Shown here: piece by piece, positions 53,416 through 62,998 of the stretch
Layout: each line of letters opens with the position of its first letter
Numbering within the stretch: the stretch's first letter is position 1
Assembly: GCA_018266755.1 (NCBI GenBank)
Contig: JAFDZW010000005.1
Span: 1,749,143-1,813,142 of the forward strand
DNA length: 64,000 nucleotides
DNA from: Bacteroidota bacterium
GTDB taxonomy: Bacteria; Bacteroidota; Ignavibacteria; Palsa-1295
Direction: 5' to 3'
Program-made: the position numbers and the translations under genes
The notes under the pieces: model-generated
Database searches by the model: none
The model's input: the letters and a program-made list of their open reading frames with translations, nothing else
What the model was told of the DNA's origin: nothing

Positions 53416-54330
53416 TTAGGCATGATTAATCGCATCGCGCACAAAACCGCCCGAGTCCCTGACCAAGCGCTTCGCTTCGTCGGCGCTGACGTCACACTTC
53501 TGCATGACGATCGCACTTTTGACGTGATTGCCGCTTTGCTTGAGCAATTCGGATGCGCGCTCGTATTCGACACCGGTTGCGATCATAATGATGCGCTTTG
53601 CCCGCTCGACCAATTTCTGATTCGTCAGTTGAAGGTCCACCATCATGTTCTCGTATGCCTTCCCGAGTCGCACCATCGTCGTGGTAGTGATCATTGTCAA
53701 GATCATCTTCTGCGCAACAGCGGATTTCATGCGTGTCGAACCCATCAGAACCTCAGGTCCAACGACCGGACAGATCGCTTCGAAGAGATAGCTTGTATCG
53801 ACCGTCTCACGAGGATTCGTCGTCACAAGCACAGCCGCAGAACCCAGTTCCGAGGCCTTCTTCAGGGCTCCGAGGACAAACGGGGTACGCTTACTCGCAG
53901 CGATGCCGATGACCATGTCTCGATCCGTACACCGTTGCAATGCGACTTCAAGTCCACCCTTCGCTGCGTCGTCTTCTGCGCCTTCTTGCGAACGAAACAC
54001 TGCCTCTTTCCCTCCGGCGATGATCGCCTGGATCTGTGCAGGGCTTGTTCCGAACGTCGGAGGACATTCCGCAGCATCGATCACACCCATCCGACCGCTC
54101 GTGCCTGCGCCGACATAAAACAATCGGCCACCGTTGCCCAGAATTTCCACGAGTTTATTCACGACACGCTCTATTTGCACGATCTCGCCCCGAACGATGC
54201 CCGCCACTTTTGCATCCTCGTCATTGATGAGCTCGAGGATCTGACGGGTATTCATCGAATCAAGCTCCATCGAACGTTGATTCCGCTGCTCCGTCGCCAG
54301 ATTCTGCAATTCGTCGAATAGTTCTGTCAT
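53416..54330 (-). CDS. murQ: N-acetylmuramic acid 6-phosphate etherase
   Basis: 304 residues. SIS domain with FYVGAGTSGRMGVIDAAECP, the family-specific ECPPTFGTSPAQIQAIIAGG, and a C-terminal helical part (LLKQSGNHVKSAIVMQKCDV). Cleaves MurNAc-6-phosphate to GlcNAc-6-phosphate and D-lactate in wall recycling. No anmK or murP neighbour is seen. It follows mnmG on the same strand. Confidence 0.95.
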   Translation of the reverse strand: MTELFDELQNLATEQRNQRSMELDSMNTRQILELINDEDAKVAGIVRGEIVQIERVVNKLVEILGNGGRLFYVGAGTSGRMGVIDAAECPPTFGTSPAQIQAIIAGGKEAVFRSQEGAEDDAAKGGLEVALQRCTDRDMVIGIAASKRTPFVLGALKKASELGSAAVLVTTNPRETVDTSYLFEAICPVVGPEVLMGSTRMKSAVAQKMILTMITTTTMVRLGKAYENMMVDLQLTNQKLVERAKRIIMIATGVEYERASELLKQSGNHVKSAIVMQKCDVSADEAKRLVRDSGGFVRDAINHA

Positions 54331-54365
54331 AAATCAGTAATAAACTTGTTATTATTGCTATAGCA

Positions 54366-54377
54366 TTCCACGTGGAA
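54366..54377. promoter_or_regulatory. parS-like palindrome, site 1
   Basis: Perfect 12-base palindrome TTCCACGTGGAA between mnmG and murQ. It has the CACGTG core of the bacterial parS consensus (TGTTNCACGTGNAACA). Flanks (CA left, AT right) do not match the outer parS bases, so it is a half-confident site. Confidence 0.5.
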
Positions 54378-54378
54378 A

Positions 54379-56187
54379 TTATCGAAGCGCCCCGACCAAA
54401 ATCGCAATGTCCGTTGGCGCTACACCCGGAAGCCTCGAGGCTTGACCGACTGTCTCAGGTCGAACTTTTTCCATCACCTCGCGAGCTTCAGTGCTAAGTG
54501 CTCGGAGTGCATGGAATGAGAAGCCGTTCGGGATCCGCTTCTCTTCACTCGAACGAAGGCGCTCGATCTGATTGCGGTGCTGGCGAATATACCCCTCGTA
54601 CTTGATCTCGATATTTGCCAGTTCGACGATCTCCGGGGTTGCACCGGTGGAACCATCGAAAAATTCTGAAACGGACTTCCCAGTAGAAATAACCAGAGAT
54701 TTCACACTCTGTCTCATTCCTGCTGCAGAGGGTGAAGGGACTTTCTGCCGTTCAGACCATGCAATGAGGTTCCGAACTGCTTGTTCTTTTTCCTGCACCC
54801 TGCGATATTGCTCCGAGGAGATCAACCCGTACTCAAGCGCTTTCTTCGATAGCCGAAACTCGGCATTATCCTGCCGAAGGATTAGGCGATGCTCGGCACT
54901 CGCTGTGAACAGCCGGTACGGTTCTTCCTGGATCTTATTAATAAGGTCATCGACAAGCACCCCAATATATGCCTCATCTCTACCAACCGAAAACTCGGGC
55001 ATACCCTTAATCTTGGCAGCGGCATTCACACCTGCAACAAGTCCCTGAGCTCCTGCTTCTTCATAACCGGAGGTCCCATTCACTTGTCCGGCGAAGTAGA
55101 GCCCATTAACGTGCTTGCTTTCGAGGGTATGATATAACTGGTACGCGGGGAAATAGTCATACTCGACCGCATAGCCTGGGCGGAGCATAACCACATTCTC
55201 AAGCCCTGGTACAGTTCGCAGTGCTTTGAGCTGTACTTCTTCGGGCAGACTCGTTGAGAACCCGTTGACATACACGACATCACCATCGGCTTCTTCCGGC
55301 TCAAGGAAGAGGTGATGCTGGGTCTTATCACGGAAGCGGCTGATCTTGTCTTCTATAGAAGGACAATACCTGGGTCCTTTGCCTTGTATTCTGCCGGTGA
55401 ACATCGGGGACTCTGCAAAGCCTTTTTCAAGCTCTGCATGGGTCACCTCAGATGTATATGTTACGTAGCATTCAATAGAATTCGTAACACCGGTGGTTGT
55501 ACGTGTAGAGAACGGACGGGCATCGTCATCACCTGGCTGAACTTCAAGGCCGGAACGGTCGATGCTCGACAGAGATATTCGGGGTGGTGTACCGGTCTTC
55601 AGCCTGTAGGAAACAAGCGAGAGCGCTCCTTCAGGCTCAGTGCGAAGCGATGTTGGCGCCTCGCCGAATCGCCCGCCCGAAGTCTGGAGCAAACCGGTAT
55701 GCATGACCCCATTAAGGAAGGTACCGGCACAGACAACCACCGCTTGGGAGCGAAGTTTGCTACCATCAGAAAGCACAACCCCAGCAACTCGCCCTTCTTC
55801 GATCCAGATCTTTTGTACGTTTGCCTCAACTATTATTCCTGGGTCGAGCTCCCGCAATTTCCTCTGGGCGATCAATGGATATTGGCTTCTCGAGACTTGT
55901 GCTCTGGGCGACCAAATTGCAGGACCCTTAGACCGATTGAGCATCCGAAAATGGAGTCCCGCTTCGTCTGCGATCTCCCCCATTAATCCACCAAGCGCAT
56001 CGATCTCCTTCACGACCTGGCCTTTCGCTGTGCCGCCGATCGCCGGATTACACGAAAGCTCACCAACCCTACTCGCATGCAACGACAGGAGCCGGACCTT
56101 GAGCCCCATCCTATACGCAGCGGCGGCAGCCTCTATTCCGGCATGACCGCCACCCACTATTATGATATTTGCGAAGAGTTGTTCCAC
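54379..56187 (-). CDS. mnmG: tRNA uridine 5-carboxymethylaminomethyl modification enzyme, FAD subunit
   Basis: 602 residues from GTG 56187. FAD-binding [20 protein letters not shown], the GidA signature [25 protein letters not shown] and the C-terminal helical domain ([20 protein letters not shown]). With MnmE it modifies wobble uridine 34 of several tRNAs. The start codon lies inside a parS-like palindrome. Downstream of mnmE on the same strand, the common order. Confidence 0.96.
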   Translation of the reverse strand: MEQLFANIIIVGGGHAGIEAAAAAYRMGLKVRLLSLHASRVGELSCNPAIGGTAKGQVVKEIDALGGLMGEIADEAGLHFRMLNRSKGPAIWSPRAQVSRSQYPLIAQRKLRELDPGIIVEANVQKIWIEEGRVAGVVLSDGSKLRSQAVVVCAGTFLNGVMHTGLLQTSGGRFGEAPTSLRTEPEGALSLVSYRLKTGTPPRISLSSIDRSGLEVQPGDDDARPFSTRTTTGVTNSIECYVTYTSEVTHAELEKGFAESPMFTGRIQGKGPRYCPSIEDKISRFRDKTQHHLFLEPEEADGDVVYVNGFSTSLPEEVQLKALRTVPGLENVVMLRPGYAVEYDYFPAYQLYHTLESKHVNGLYFAGQVNGTSGYEEAGAQGLVAGVNAAAKIKGMPEFSVGRDEAYIGVLVDDLINKIQEEPYRLFTASAEHRLILRQDNAEFRLSKKALEYGLISSEQYRRVQEKEQAVRNLIAWSERQKVPSPSAAGMRQSVKSLVISTGKSVSEFFDGSTGATPEIVELANIEIKYEGYIRQHRNQIERLRSSEEKRIPNGFSFHALRALSTEAREVMEKVRPETVGQASRLPGVAPTDIAILVGALR

Positions 56188-56195
56188 GTGGAAAC
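56180..56195. promoter_or_regulatory. parS-like palindrome, site 2
   Basis: TGTTCCACGTGGAAAC contains the perfect palindrome TTCCACGTGGAA (56182-56193) and matches 14 of 16 bases of TGTTCCACGTGGAACA. It overlaps the first codons of mnmG. Same 12-mer as site 1, 1.8 kb away. ParB would be expected to bind here if it is parS. Confidence 0.6.
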
Positions 56196-56265
56196 CTAAC
56201 GAACGCGATTTAATGGTTTAATATTAAGTTTATATGTCCTTTATTTACATATGGCATATTAATAG

Positions 56266-57561
56266 CTATTTACCAATGCACATTTTATTAAATATGTATT
56301 GCAAGCTATCTTCCGATATATTCAGCCCTAAAAGCGAAGCAACGCGATCTGCAGCAATTCGAAGCTCTTCGGCGACGATTGATAATTCATTGTTTAACAA
56401 TGACTTATCAAGTATTGCGGTGATGGACTGAATAAGCTCTTTTTCCGTATCGGCGATCTGATACCCAGTACGTTCTGCATCGAGGGTCATCACTTGTTCT
56501 TTGATGAACCCAACGAGTCGATCTAATCCCTGCCCTGTTGTTGCGGAGAATGCGATTCCGTCCGTGTACCCATCCAGATCACATTTATTGTGTACGAGGA
56601 TCTCCCCGCGAGTTGCATGCGTAGCACGTCGTTCGGGATCGGTAATGCGCAACACAATATCAGCTTCTTCTGCAATGGCACTACCGAGCGAGATCCCCTT
56701 CGACTCGATCGTGTCCGTAGCGTCGCGAAGTCCCGCCGTATCGATGATCTTGACTCTAAACCCTTCGAATACGACAAAGGCTTCGACATAATCGCGCGTC
56801 GTGCCGGGGGTGTCGCTGACGATGCTCCGCTCGTAGCGCAGCAATGCATTAAAGATACTGCTCTTGCCCACATTCGGCAGGCCGGTCAGTGCAACCGAGA
56901 AGTATCCTTTATTCGCTTGCACGTTCGCTGCTCGCGCGATGAAGTCGTCGAATTCTGCGCAGATACGATCGAGATCGTGTGAGAAACCGGTAGTATCGAC
57001 ATGGTCCGACTCGCCGAAATCGATCTCGGCATTCACTTGTGCAAGCAACGAGATGATCGCATCGTAGATTGCTCGCAGCCGGTTGAACTTTGCCGAGAGC
57101 AGTGTCTCGATCTTGCCGAGCGATCCTTCGCTCGAAGCATCAAGCCGCATGATCGTCCGCTCCAGTGCTTCGAGACCGAGTTTGCCGTTCATAAACGCGC
57201 GACGCGAAAACTCGCCCGCCTCTGCAAGCCGCGCCCCGCTTGCAACACAGAGGCGTTGAATGGCATCGACAATCACAGGTGAACCGTGTGTATGAAACTC
57301 GACGATATCCTCGCCGGTGTACGAACGCGGTGCTCGCCAGACGGTGACAATGACATCGTCAATATGCGCACCGTCCGCATCGACGACGTTCGTATAGATC
57401 GACATTCCGCCGATGGTCGTCAAGAGCTTCTTGGGCGTGTCGGTACACCGAGCGGCGATGGCAATCGCCTCGGGTCCGCTCAGACGCAACGAGGCCAGCG
57501 CGCTCGTGCCGAGCGGCGTCGAGATCGCCACGATCGTATCATGTAAGGCTGCGAGCGTCAT
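56266..57561 (-). CDS. mnmE: tRNA uridine modification GTPase MnmE
   Basis: 431 residues from ATG 57561; a longer upstream frame lacks homology-like features. N-terminal tetrahydrofolate-binding part (SYTGEDIVEFHTHGSPVIVD), G domain with G1 GLPNVGKSS at 227-235, switch DTPGTTRDYVEAFV, G3 DTAGLRDATD and NKCD, and the C-terminal CIGK ending (the family usually ends in C-I-G-K). The helical region after GKLGLEALE is diverged from the usual QAEAV. AT-rich spacer of about 80 bases separates it from mnmG. Confidence 0.94.
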   Translation of the reverse strand: MTLAALHDTIVAISTPLGTSALASLRLSGPEAIAIAARCTDTPKKLLTTIGGMSIYTNVVDADGAHIDDVIVTVWRAPRSYTGEDIVEFHTHGSPVIVDAIQRLCVASGARLAEAGEFSRRAFMNGKLGLEALERTIMRLDASSEGSLGKIETLLSAKFNRLRAIYDAIISLLAQVNAEIDFGESDHVDTTGFSHDLDRICAEFDDFIARAANVQANKGYFSVALTGLPNVGKSSIFNALLRYERSIVSDTPGTTRDYVEAFVVFEGFRVKIIDTAGLRDATDTIESKGISLGSAIAEEADIVLRITDPERRATHATRGEILVHNKCDLDGYTDGIAFSATTGQGLDRLVGFIKEQVMTLDAERTGYQIADTEKELIQSITAILDKSLLNNELSIVAEELRIAADRVASLLGLNISEDSLQYIFNKMCIGK

Positions 57562-57662
57562 TTGGCCGAAGCGATGCAAACAATCGTGTCGTAAAGAGGG
57601 TGTCTTCGTAGGAGCCCGAATGGCAGCCGACTTTTGAACGTGGCCGTTTGAAGCACATAAAA

Positions 57663-57685
57663 AAAGGCGCCAAACGGGCGCCTTT
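57663..57685 (-). terminator. Intrinsic terminator after yidC
   Basis: AAAGGCGCC (57663-57671) and GGCGCCTTT (57677-57685) pair; on the minus strand a T-run follows the stem. It separates yidC from mnmE transcription. Confidence 0.88.
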
Positions 57686-57713
57686 GAATACACGATTGAC
57701 AGGATACTGTGAT

Positions 57714-59540
57714 CTACTTTTTCTTCCGTCCAGGAGCTTGGCCCTTGCCAGCCATCTGTGTCTGTCGCTGCTGACGAGCCGTCGCTTCCATTTCCTGCAT
57801 CCTTGCCATGAAGCCCTTCTTGCCTTTGGCTTCTTCTTTCAGCTTCTCGAGATCGAGCGGCGGCAAGAAATTCTTGTTGTAGAGCTGCTGTGCAATACCG
57901 AACAGGTTGAACATGAAGTAGTACAACGCAACACCCGACGGCAAATTATTGAACAGCACCGTGAAGAAGAGCGGCATGATGTATGCCATCGCCTTCTGGC
58001 GAGGATCGGTCGTCTGCAATGCAGACTGGATCAGCATTGTGGCAGCCATCAAGAGCGTCAGACCCGAAAGCTGGTCGCCGAGAATCGGTACATGCGTCCC
58101 GAACTTGATGAGTGCATCCGGAAGCGAAAGATCGGTGATCCAACCGAAGAACGGCGCCTGACGCAGCTCGATCACGTTTCGCAACACGGCATAGAGTGCG
58201 AAGAGGATCGGCATTTGCAGGAGCATCGGCAAGCATCCGCCCGCGGGGTTAACGCCGTAGGTGCGATAGAGCTTGAACGTCTCTTCCTGCTGCTTTTGCT
58301 GATCGGCTTTGTGCTTCTCGCGGAGCTCCGTGAGCATCGGCTGCAGGGCTTGCATCTTACGCATCGCCGCCATTTGGCTGCGCGTGAACGGCATCGTCAC
58401 AAGCTTGATGACGATCGAGAATAAGATGATCACGATGCCCCAGTTCGAGATGAAGCTGTGCAGCATCATGATAAACGGGAACAGCACATAGATACTGATC
58501 GGACGTACCAAGAAGCGCCACCCGAAATCCATCGTGTTATCGAGTGGGGGTACCATCGTCGAAATACGGTTGTATTCGAGCGGCCCGAGATAGTAATCGA
58601 CCGTCAACGAATCCTTCACCGGCGTCGAGATCGCCGTCGAAACAGTCATTGCATACCGCTCCACACGTCCGTTCTCGCCGAGCGGGTAGGAGTTGCCGCT
58701 CACTTCCGAGTTGAGCGGGCGCGGCGACTGCGGAATCATCGCGGCAAGGAAATATTTCGTACGTGCGGCGACATAATCCACATCGCCGTTGACTGCCTTG
58801 TGCTGTGGATCGTTGTTCTTGTTCGCATCGATCTCTTCACTGCCGGACTTACTGACAATGAACGCTTTCGCTGCGGCTGACTCGTCATCCGGCCGCGATT
58901 CGTTATACGGCACCGGATTATCGACCGAAAGTACATAGCGATATCCGCTAATCTTCGACTGCATGCCGAGAATGCGGTAGCGGATCGTTACTTCGTACTT
59001 ATCGCCATGAAACGTAAATTCTTTTTCAATCGAAGCGGCGGAATCGATACGAGCGACCAAACGGATCGTCGCAGAGTCTTTCTCGCCGAGCGTCTTGTCG
59101 GACTTATCCTCGACGACGAACGGCAAGTCCTTCGTCGAGACCTTTTTGCCGTCGCCGGCGACAAACGAAAGGTTGACATCTCCGCTACGGATCGACTGAT
59201 CGACCAATTCCAGTGGCTTATGCTCCCACGTTTTGTAGTTCTTGAGCACCCAGCTAACGATGTTGCCGCCATGCGAGGAGATCACAGCGCTCACGAGCGG
59301 AGTCTCGACATGCTTGCTTGCCGCCGTGGTGCCGCTATCGACGGGAAAAAGTGTCGAATGGCTGCCGCTCGGTGCGGCAGCCATTGTCGCCGCAGCCGGC
59401 GCAGTCTGGGCCGGAGTCTGCTGAGTCACCGCAGGCTTTGCGGGCTGCGGGGGCCGCTTCGGCTGATTAAAGATCATCCAGCCGAAAAAGACAAGCAGGA
59501 TCAGCATGATGCCGATCGTCGTCGTACGAGAAGAATTCAT
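57714..59540 (-). CDS. yidC: Membrane protein insertase YidC
   Basis: 608 residues. N-terminal helix TTTIGIMLILLVFFGWMIF, a Pro/Ala/Gln-rich linker, a large periplasmic beta domain (about 75-340), then the conserved five-helix core (FGWRFLVRPISIYVLFPFIM, GCLPMLLQMPILFALYAVLR, YYFMFNLFGIAQQLYN), ending in a basic tail GRKKK. Inserts inner-membrane proteins alone or with Sec. Usually next to rnpA and rpmH, which are not present here; mnmE follows. Confidence 0.95.
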   Translation of the reverse strand: MNSSRTTTIGIMLILLVFFGWMIFNQPKRPPQPAKPAVTQQTPAQTAPAAATMAAAPSGSHSTLFPVDSGTTAASKHVETPLVSAVISSHGGNIVSWVLKNYKTWEHKPLELVDQSIRSGDVNLSFVAGDGKKVSTKDLPFVVEDKSDKTLGEKDSATIRLVARIDSAASIEKEFTFHGDKYEVTIRYRILGMQSKISGYRYVLSVDNPVPYNESRPDDESAAAKAFIVSKSGSEEIDANKNNDPQHKAVNGDVDYVAARTKYFLAAMIPQSPRPLNSEVSGNSYPLGENGRVERYAMTVSTAISTPVKDSLTVDYYLGPLEYNRISTMVPPLDNTMDFGWRFLVRPISIYVLFPFIMMLHSFISNWGIVIILFSIVIKLVTMPFTRSQMAAMRKMQALQPMLTELREKHKADQQKQQEETFKLYRTYGVNPAGGCLPMLLQMPILFALYAVLRNVIELRQAPFFGWITDLSLPDALIKFGTHVPILGDQLSGLTLLMAATMLIQSALQTTDPRQKAMAYIMPLFFTVLFNNLPSGVALYYFMFNLFGIAQQLYNKNFLPPLDLEKLKEEAKGKKGFMARMQEMEATARQQRQTQMAGKGQAPGRKKK

Positions 59541-59712
59541 GTCGTTCTAACCGGCCTATTGAGCCGATAGTGAGATTTTAGCCCGCCTGTAACGCCCAAA
59601 CACGGCGAAAGGTTGTGCGGCCCCAACTTCGGTGTCAGTGCGTCGGGCAACAGGATAGACGGCCCACACAGGCAATTATTGCGAAGCGCGAACCGAAAGC
59701 GACTACACTTCG

Positions 59713-59720
59713 TAACTTTG
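59713..59720 (+). promoter_or_regulatory. Candidate -7 element for uppP
   Basis: TAACTTTG fits TAnnTTTG and lies 24 bases before ATG 59744. No clear upstream TTTG at the expected distance, so support is weak. Confidence 0.35.
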
Positions 59721-59743
59721 TATATTATATCCTATTTGGACTA

Positions 59744-60574
59744 ATGGCATTACCCTTGTGGCTGCTCTCGACGATCATGGGCATCGTCGAAGGACTCACC
59801 GAGTTCATCCCAGTCTCTTCGACCGGACATTTGATTATTGCCGACCATTTTCTGAAGTTCAAGGAAGCCATTGGCGACCCTGACAAAGCGGAGCTCTTCG
59901 AGGTCGTGATCCAACTCGGGGCGATCCTCGCCATCGGGTTCTTGTACCGAGCAAAACTGTGGAATGCACTCAATGCGAAGAACGCAACCTCGGGCCCGGG
60001 TCGGCTGCGCACACATTTGGTCGTCGGGTTCATTCCGGTCGCGATCGTAGGGTTTCTGCTCCATTCTGTGATCAAGACCTACCTCTGGTCACCGATGACG
60101 GTTGCGCTCAGCCTGATCATTGGCGGTTTGATCATCCTCTATGTCGAAAGCTTCATCAGCGTGCACCGCCAGAAAACGGACATGAAGTCGATGTCGACGA
60201 AGGACGCGCTCGTTGTCGGGTTCGCGCAGCTCCTATCGCTCATCCCGGGTGTCTCGCGCTCCGGTGCGACGATCATCGGCGGCATGATGGGCGGCTTGAC
60301 ACGCGAGGCGGCAACCGAGTTTAGTTTTCTCCTGAGCTTCCCCGTGATGATCGCGGCCAGTGGGTATGAACTCTACAAGTACCGGGCGCTGCTTTCGTCG
60401 GATATGTATGCTACGCTTGGCATCGGCTTTGTCGTGTCGTTCATTGTGGCGCTGGCCGTCGTACGCTGGTTGATCGGGTATGTTCGCAAGCACGACTTCA
60501 TCATGTTCGGTGTCTGGCGCGTTGCGTTCGGCATTATTGTTCTGGTGCTGTGGTTGCAAGGGGTCGTACAATAA
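59744..60574 (+). CDS. uppP: Undecaprenyl-diphosphate phosphatase
   Basis: 276 residues from ATG 59744, giving the usual N-terminus [20 protein letters not shown]. Motifs [16 protein letters not shown] and [20 protein letters not shown] carry the active-site residues. Eight or so membrane helices. Dephosphorylates C55-PP to recycle the lipid carrier for the wall pathway encoded by the dcw cluster; some homologues give bacitracin tolerance. Divergent from yidC. Confidence 0.95.
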   Translation: MALPLWLLSTIMGIVEGLTEFIPVSSTGHLIIADHFLKFKEAIGDPDKAELFEVVIQLGAILAIGFLYRAKLWNALNAKNATSGPGRLRTHLVVGFIPVAIVGFLLHSVIKTYLWSPMTVALSLIIGGLIILYVESFISVHRQKTDMKSMSTKDALVVGFAQLLSLIPGVSRSGATIIGGMMGGLTREAATEFSFLLSFPVMIAASGYELYKYRALLSSDMYATLGIGFVVSFIVALAVVRWLIGYVRKHDFIMFGVWRVAFGIIVLVLWLQGVVQ

Positions 60575-60602
60575 AGCATTCGTTCACGTTGATCGTATTC
60601 CA

Positions 60603-61127
60603 ATGAGCGCCACCCAGACCATCGGCTCTGTTACACTCGAACTCCGCAAAGGCAACATTGCCCTTTCGGATACCGACGCGGTTGTCAATGCCGCGAATGA
60701 GTATTTGAATCTCGGCGCCGGCGTGGCCGGTGCATTGCGCGAACTCGGCGGTGAACAGATCCAGCGCGAGTGCAACGAGATCGGCTTCTGCCCGGTCGGT
60801 TCGGCAGTGATCACGAGCGGTGGCAACCTCAAAGCAAAGTATGTGATTCATGCTGTCGGGCCGATGTATGGTGAAGGTGACGAAACGAACAAGCTTCGCT
60901 CGGCAGTCACATCCGCACTGAAGCTTGCCGACGAACGCTCGCTGCGATCGGTCACACTGCCTGCGATCGGCGCGGGCTTCTTTCACTATCCGCTTCCGGA
61001 ATGTGCCGCGACGATTGTCGGCGCCATCCGCGAAACGGCTGCAACCCTCAAGAACGTCCAGCGTGTCGTAATCTGCCTGAAGTCCGACCGCACATACGAC
61101 GCCTTCGCGACCGCGATGGCCGCTTAG
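60603..61127 (+). CDS. Macro domain protein (ADP-ribose binding)
   Basis: 174 residues from ATG 60603. Macro-domain motifs: [49 protein letters not shown] and [17 protein letters not shown]. This is the TARG1/MacroD-like fold that binds ADP-ribose or O-acetyl-ADP-ribose, possibly removing it from proteins or nucleic acids. The two genes around it are not obviously related; no ADP-ribosyltransferase partner is visible. Confidence 0.93.
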   Translation: MSATQTIGSVTLELRKGNIALSDTDAVVNAANEYLNLGAGVAGALRELGGEQIQRECNEIGFCPVGSAVITSGGNLKAKYVIHAVGPMYGEGDETNKLRSAVTSALKLADERSLRSVTLPAIGAGFFHYPLPECAATIVGAIRETAATLKNVQRVVICLKSDRTYDAFATAMAA

Positions 61128-61129
61128 CC

Positions 61130-62392
61130 TTAGGTCTTTAGCTTCTTCTTCTTCGCAGCGGGGAAAAGAATGTTGTTGAGGATTAGCCGGTAGCCCGGGC
61201 TGTTTTTGTGCAGCTTCAGATCGGTCGGGGGGTCGCCGACGAGATGCTGATAATCTTCCGGATCGTGCCCGCCATAGAATGCGAAGAACCCGCGACCGAA
61301 GTTCGAGTATAAGTACCGCACCTGATCGGTCCCCTCGCGCTCGCCGAGGATCGTTACCGTCTTCTTGATGTATTGCTTGTGGAACATCGTTGTTTGTCCC
61401 ATGAAGCCTCGAACGACGTTCACATGATCTTGCGTGAGCATCGTCGGTACGGGATCGAACTTCGCTGAAAAATCGAAGAGGGTAAAGTAGTCGTTGTCCT
61501 GCGAACCGATCTCGGCTTGCTGTACATCGATCGACGAGTATTCGTAGATGTACGGATTCGTTTCGATCTTGAAGTTCTCGAATGCCAACGTGTTCTTGAA
61601 GTCGAGCTTCGATTCGTAATCCGGGTCGATGGGGTCACCGTCGAAGACCTGATCGCAGATGTCGGTCTTATCTGCCGCAAGCGCAATGTCGTAACTATCG
61701 GTCGCCGAACACATCGCGAAGAGATAGCCGCCGTTACCGACGAACTCCTTGATCTTGCGGACCGTCGCCTTTTTCAAGTCACTCACTTTCGAGAAGCCCA
61801 GTTTCTTCGCTTCGGCCTCGAGCATCCGGACCTGTGACTGATACCACGCTTCGTTACGCGCGGTGCTATAGAACTTGCCGTACTGCCCGGTGAAGTCCTC
61901 GTGATGTAAATGCAGCCAATCGTACTTCGCGAGCTTGCCCGATTGCACTTCATCGTCCCACACTTTATCATACGGCACTTCGGCGTAATCGAGCGCGAGC
62001 GTCACGGCATCGTCCCACGGTTGGAAGCCCGGCGGAACATAGACAGCGATCTTCGGCGCTTTCTCGAGCCGCTCGACGTCCATGTTTTTATCTGGCGATT
62101 GCACGAGGTCGAGAATGCTCTTGGCGCTTGCGCCGTCGATCTGTTGGAACGACACGCCGCGAATACGACACTCGGCGGCAAGCACATCGGAATAGTCAGC
62201 CATGAACGAGCCGCCCCGGTAGTTGAGCAGCCAATCGACTTCCATCCCTTTCGTCAGCGCCCAGAACGTGATGCCGTAGGCCTTGAGGTGGTCGTTCTGC
62301 TCGAGGTCCATCGGGATCAAGATCTTCGATTGCGCCGCAGCCGAGACGACCGACGCAACCACGAGCAACAGCGATAGCAGGAAATTCTTCAT
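61130..62392 (-). CDS. Secreted protein family often annotated as asparagine synthetase B
   Basis: 420 residues from ATG 62392; signal peptide KNFLLSLLLVVASVVSAAAQ. The mature protein begins ILIPMDLEQNDHLKAYGITF and EVDWLLNYRGGSF, which match a Bacteroidota family usually labelled asparagine synthetase B, yet no glutaminase or ATP-pyrophosphatase motif is present and the protein is exported. Later segments (GGYLFAMCSATDSYDIALAA, FGRGFFAFYGGHDPEDYQHL, NSPGYRLILNNILFPAAKK) resemble a Rossmann-type GATase1-like (DUF4159/ThuA-like) fold, which is an inference. The name should not be trusted; function unknown. It converges on the macro-domain gene with 2 bases between stops. Confidence 0.75.
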   Translation of the reverse strand: MKNFLLSLLLVVASVVSAAAQSKILIPMDLEQNDHLKAYGITFWALTKGMEVDWLLNYRGGSFMADYSDVLAAECRIRGVSFQQIDGASAKSILDLVQSPDKNMDVERLEKAPKIAVYVPPGFQPWDDAVTLALDYAEVPYDKVWDDEVQSGKLAKYDWLHLHHEDFTGQYGKFYSTARNEAWYQSQVRMLEAEAKKLGFSKVSDLKKATVRKIKEFVGNGGYLFAMCSATDSYDIALAADKTDICDQVFDGDPIDPDYESKLDFKNTLAFENFKIETNPYIYEYSSIDVQQAEIGSQDNDYFTLFDFSAKFDPVPTMLTQDHVNVVRGFMGQTTMFHKQYIKKTVTILGEREGTDQVRYLYSNFGRGFFAFYGGHDPEDYQHLVGDPPTDLKLHKNSPGYRLILNNILFPAAKKKKLKT

Positions 62393-62600
62393 TCTGCAAA
62401 ATACGGTGACGCCACGCATTTGATACAGCATCTCCGCGCCGCGTTGGTCCGGCCGCTTTCCACAAACCGTCGAAAGCAAGGTATGGTCCGTAAATCCCAT
62501 AATTATCATCCGAACCCGCCTACCCCCCGCGAACTTCGAACCAACAAAAAAGCCGGCCGTTAGCCGACGTTCCAATAGCCATGATACCATCATCAAGCCT

Positions 62601-62641
62601 GTCATTCTGACCCTGAGCAGAGCGAAGGGGAAGAATCCCTT
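62601..62641. repeat. GTCATTCTGAGC-family repeat, single arm
   Basis: GTCATTCTGA, then CCCTGAGCAGAGCGAAGG and GAAGAATCCCTT; same elements as the other copies. Confidence 0.7.
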
Positions 62642-62787
62642 CAGGATTGCCACGAGATTGAAGCATGCGGAATATCATCCCACAAATCTGCAGAATTAGG
62701 TCCTCTTTAGCAATATGCTAACTCCTCATTTTAGAAAATTAATCTTATGGGCACCTATATTTCTTATAAATTAGAAGTCTATTGCTA

Positions 62788-62818
62788 TTGCATACTATGA
62801 AAAATCTTCATATATTTG
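62788..62818 (+). promoter_or_regulatory. Bacteroidota-type promoter for the final gene
   Basis: TTG at 62788-62790 and TATATTTG at 62811-62818 with 20 bases between. AT-rich surroundings. Points at the frames starting at 62913 and 62999. Confidence 0.65.
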
Positions 62819-62971
62819 CAAAGCCTACGATATTGTCCGACATTTGCCGAATGCCGCTACTCTATCAGGTCAGGAAAAAGCTAATTCTATCAACTCAATA
62901 AGGAATCAAGTAATGGATCCTATGAATTCAACACAGAGCCGTGTTGTGACTCGTAATGTACCGAGGCCGCA

Positions 62972-62984
62972 ACACACACACACA
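62972..62984. repeat. (AC)6A simple repeat deciding the reading frame
   Basis: A 13-base AC run lies in the 25-codon frame that starts at ATG 62913 (AAGGAA just before it) and stops at 62988-62990. Losing one AC unit would join that frame to the long frame beginning at 62999. Confidence 0.7.
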
Positions 62985-62998
62985 AGTTAAGCCGAGCG

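Larger units (their letters stand above)
62393..62998. other. Intergenic region with palindromic repeat and promoter
   Basis: 606 bases. The first 200 contain nothing recognised apart from GC-rich pairs near 62552-62566. A GTCATTCTGA repeat arm is at 62601-62641. From about 62700 the DNA becomes AT-rich and holds the promoter at 62788-62818, a ribosome site AAGGAA at 62899-62904 and a short frame at 62913-62990. Confidence 0.6.

Noticed and set aside
53422..54321. 299-codon plus-strand frame opposite murQ
   Set aside because: Exactly mirrors murQ, whose SIS motifs are intact; no independent features.
61130..62392. Asparagine synthetase B
   Set aside because: Exported protein without glutaminase or synthetase motifs; the name is probably a propagated misannotation.
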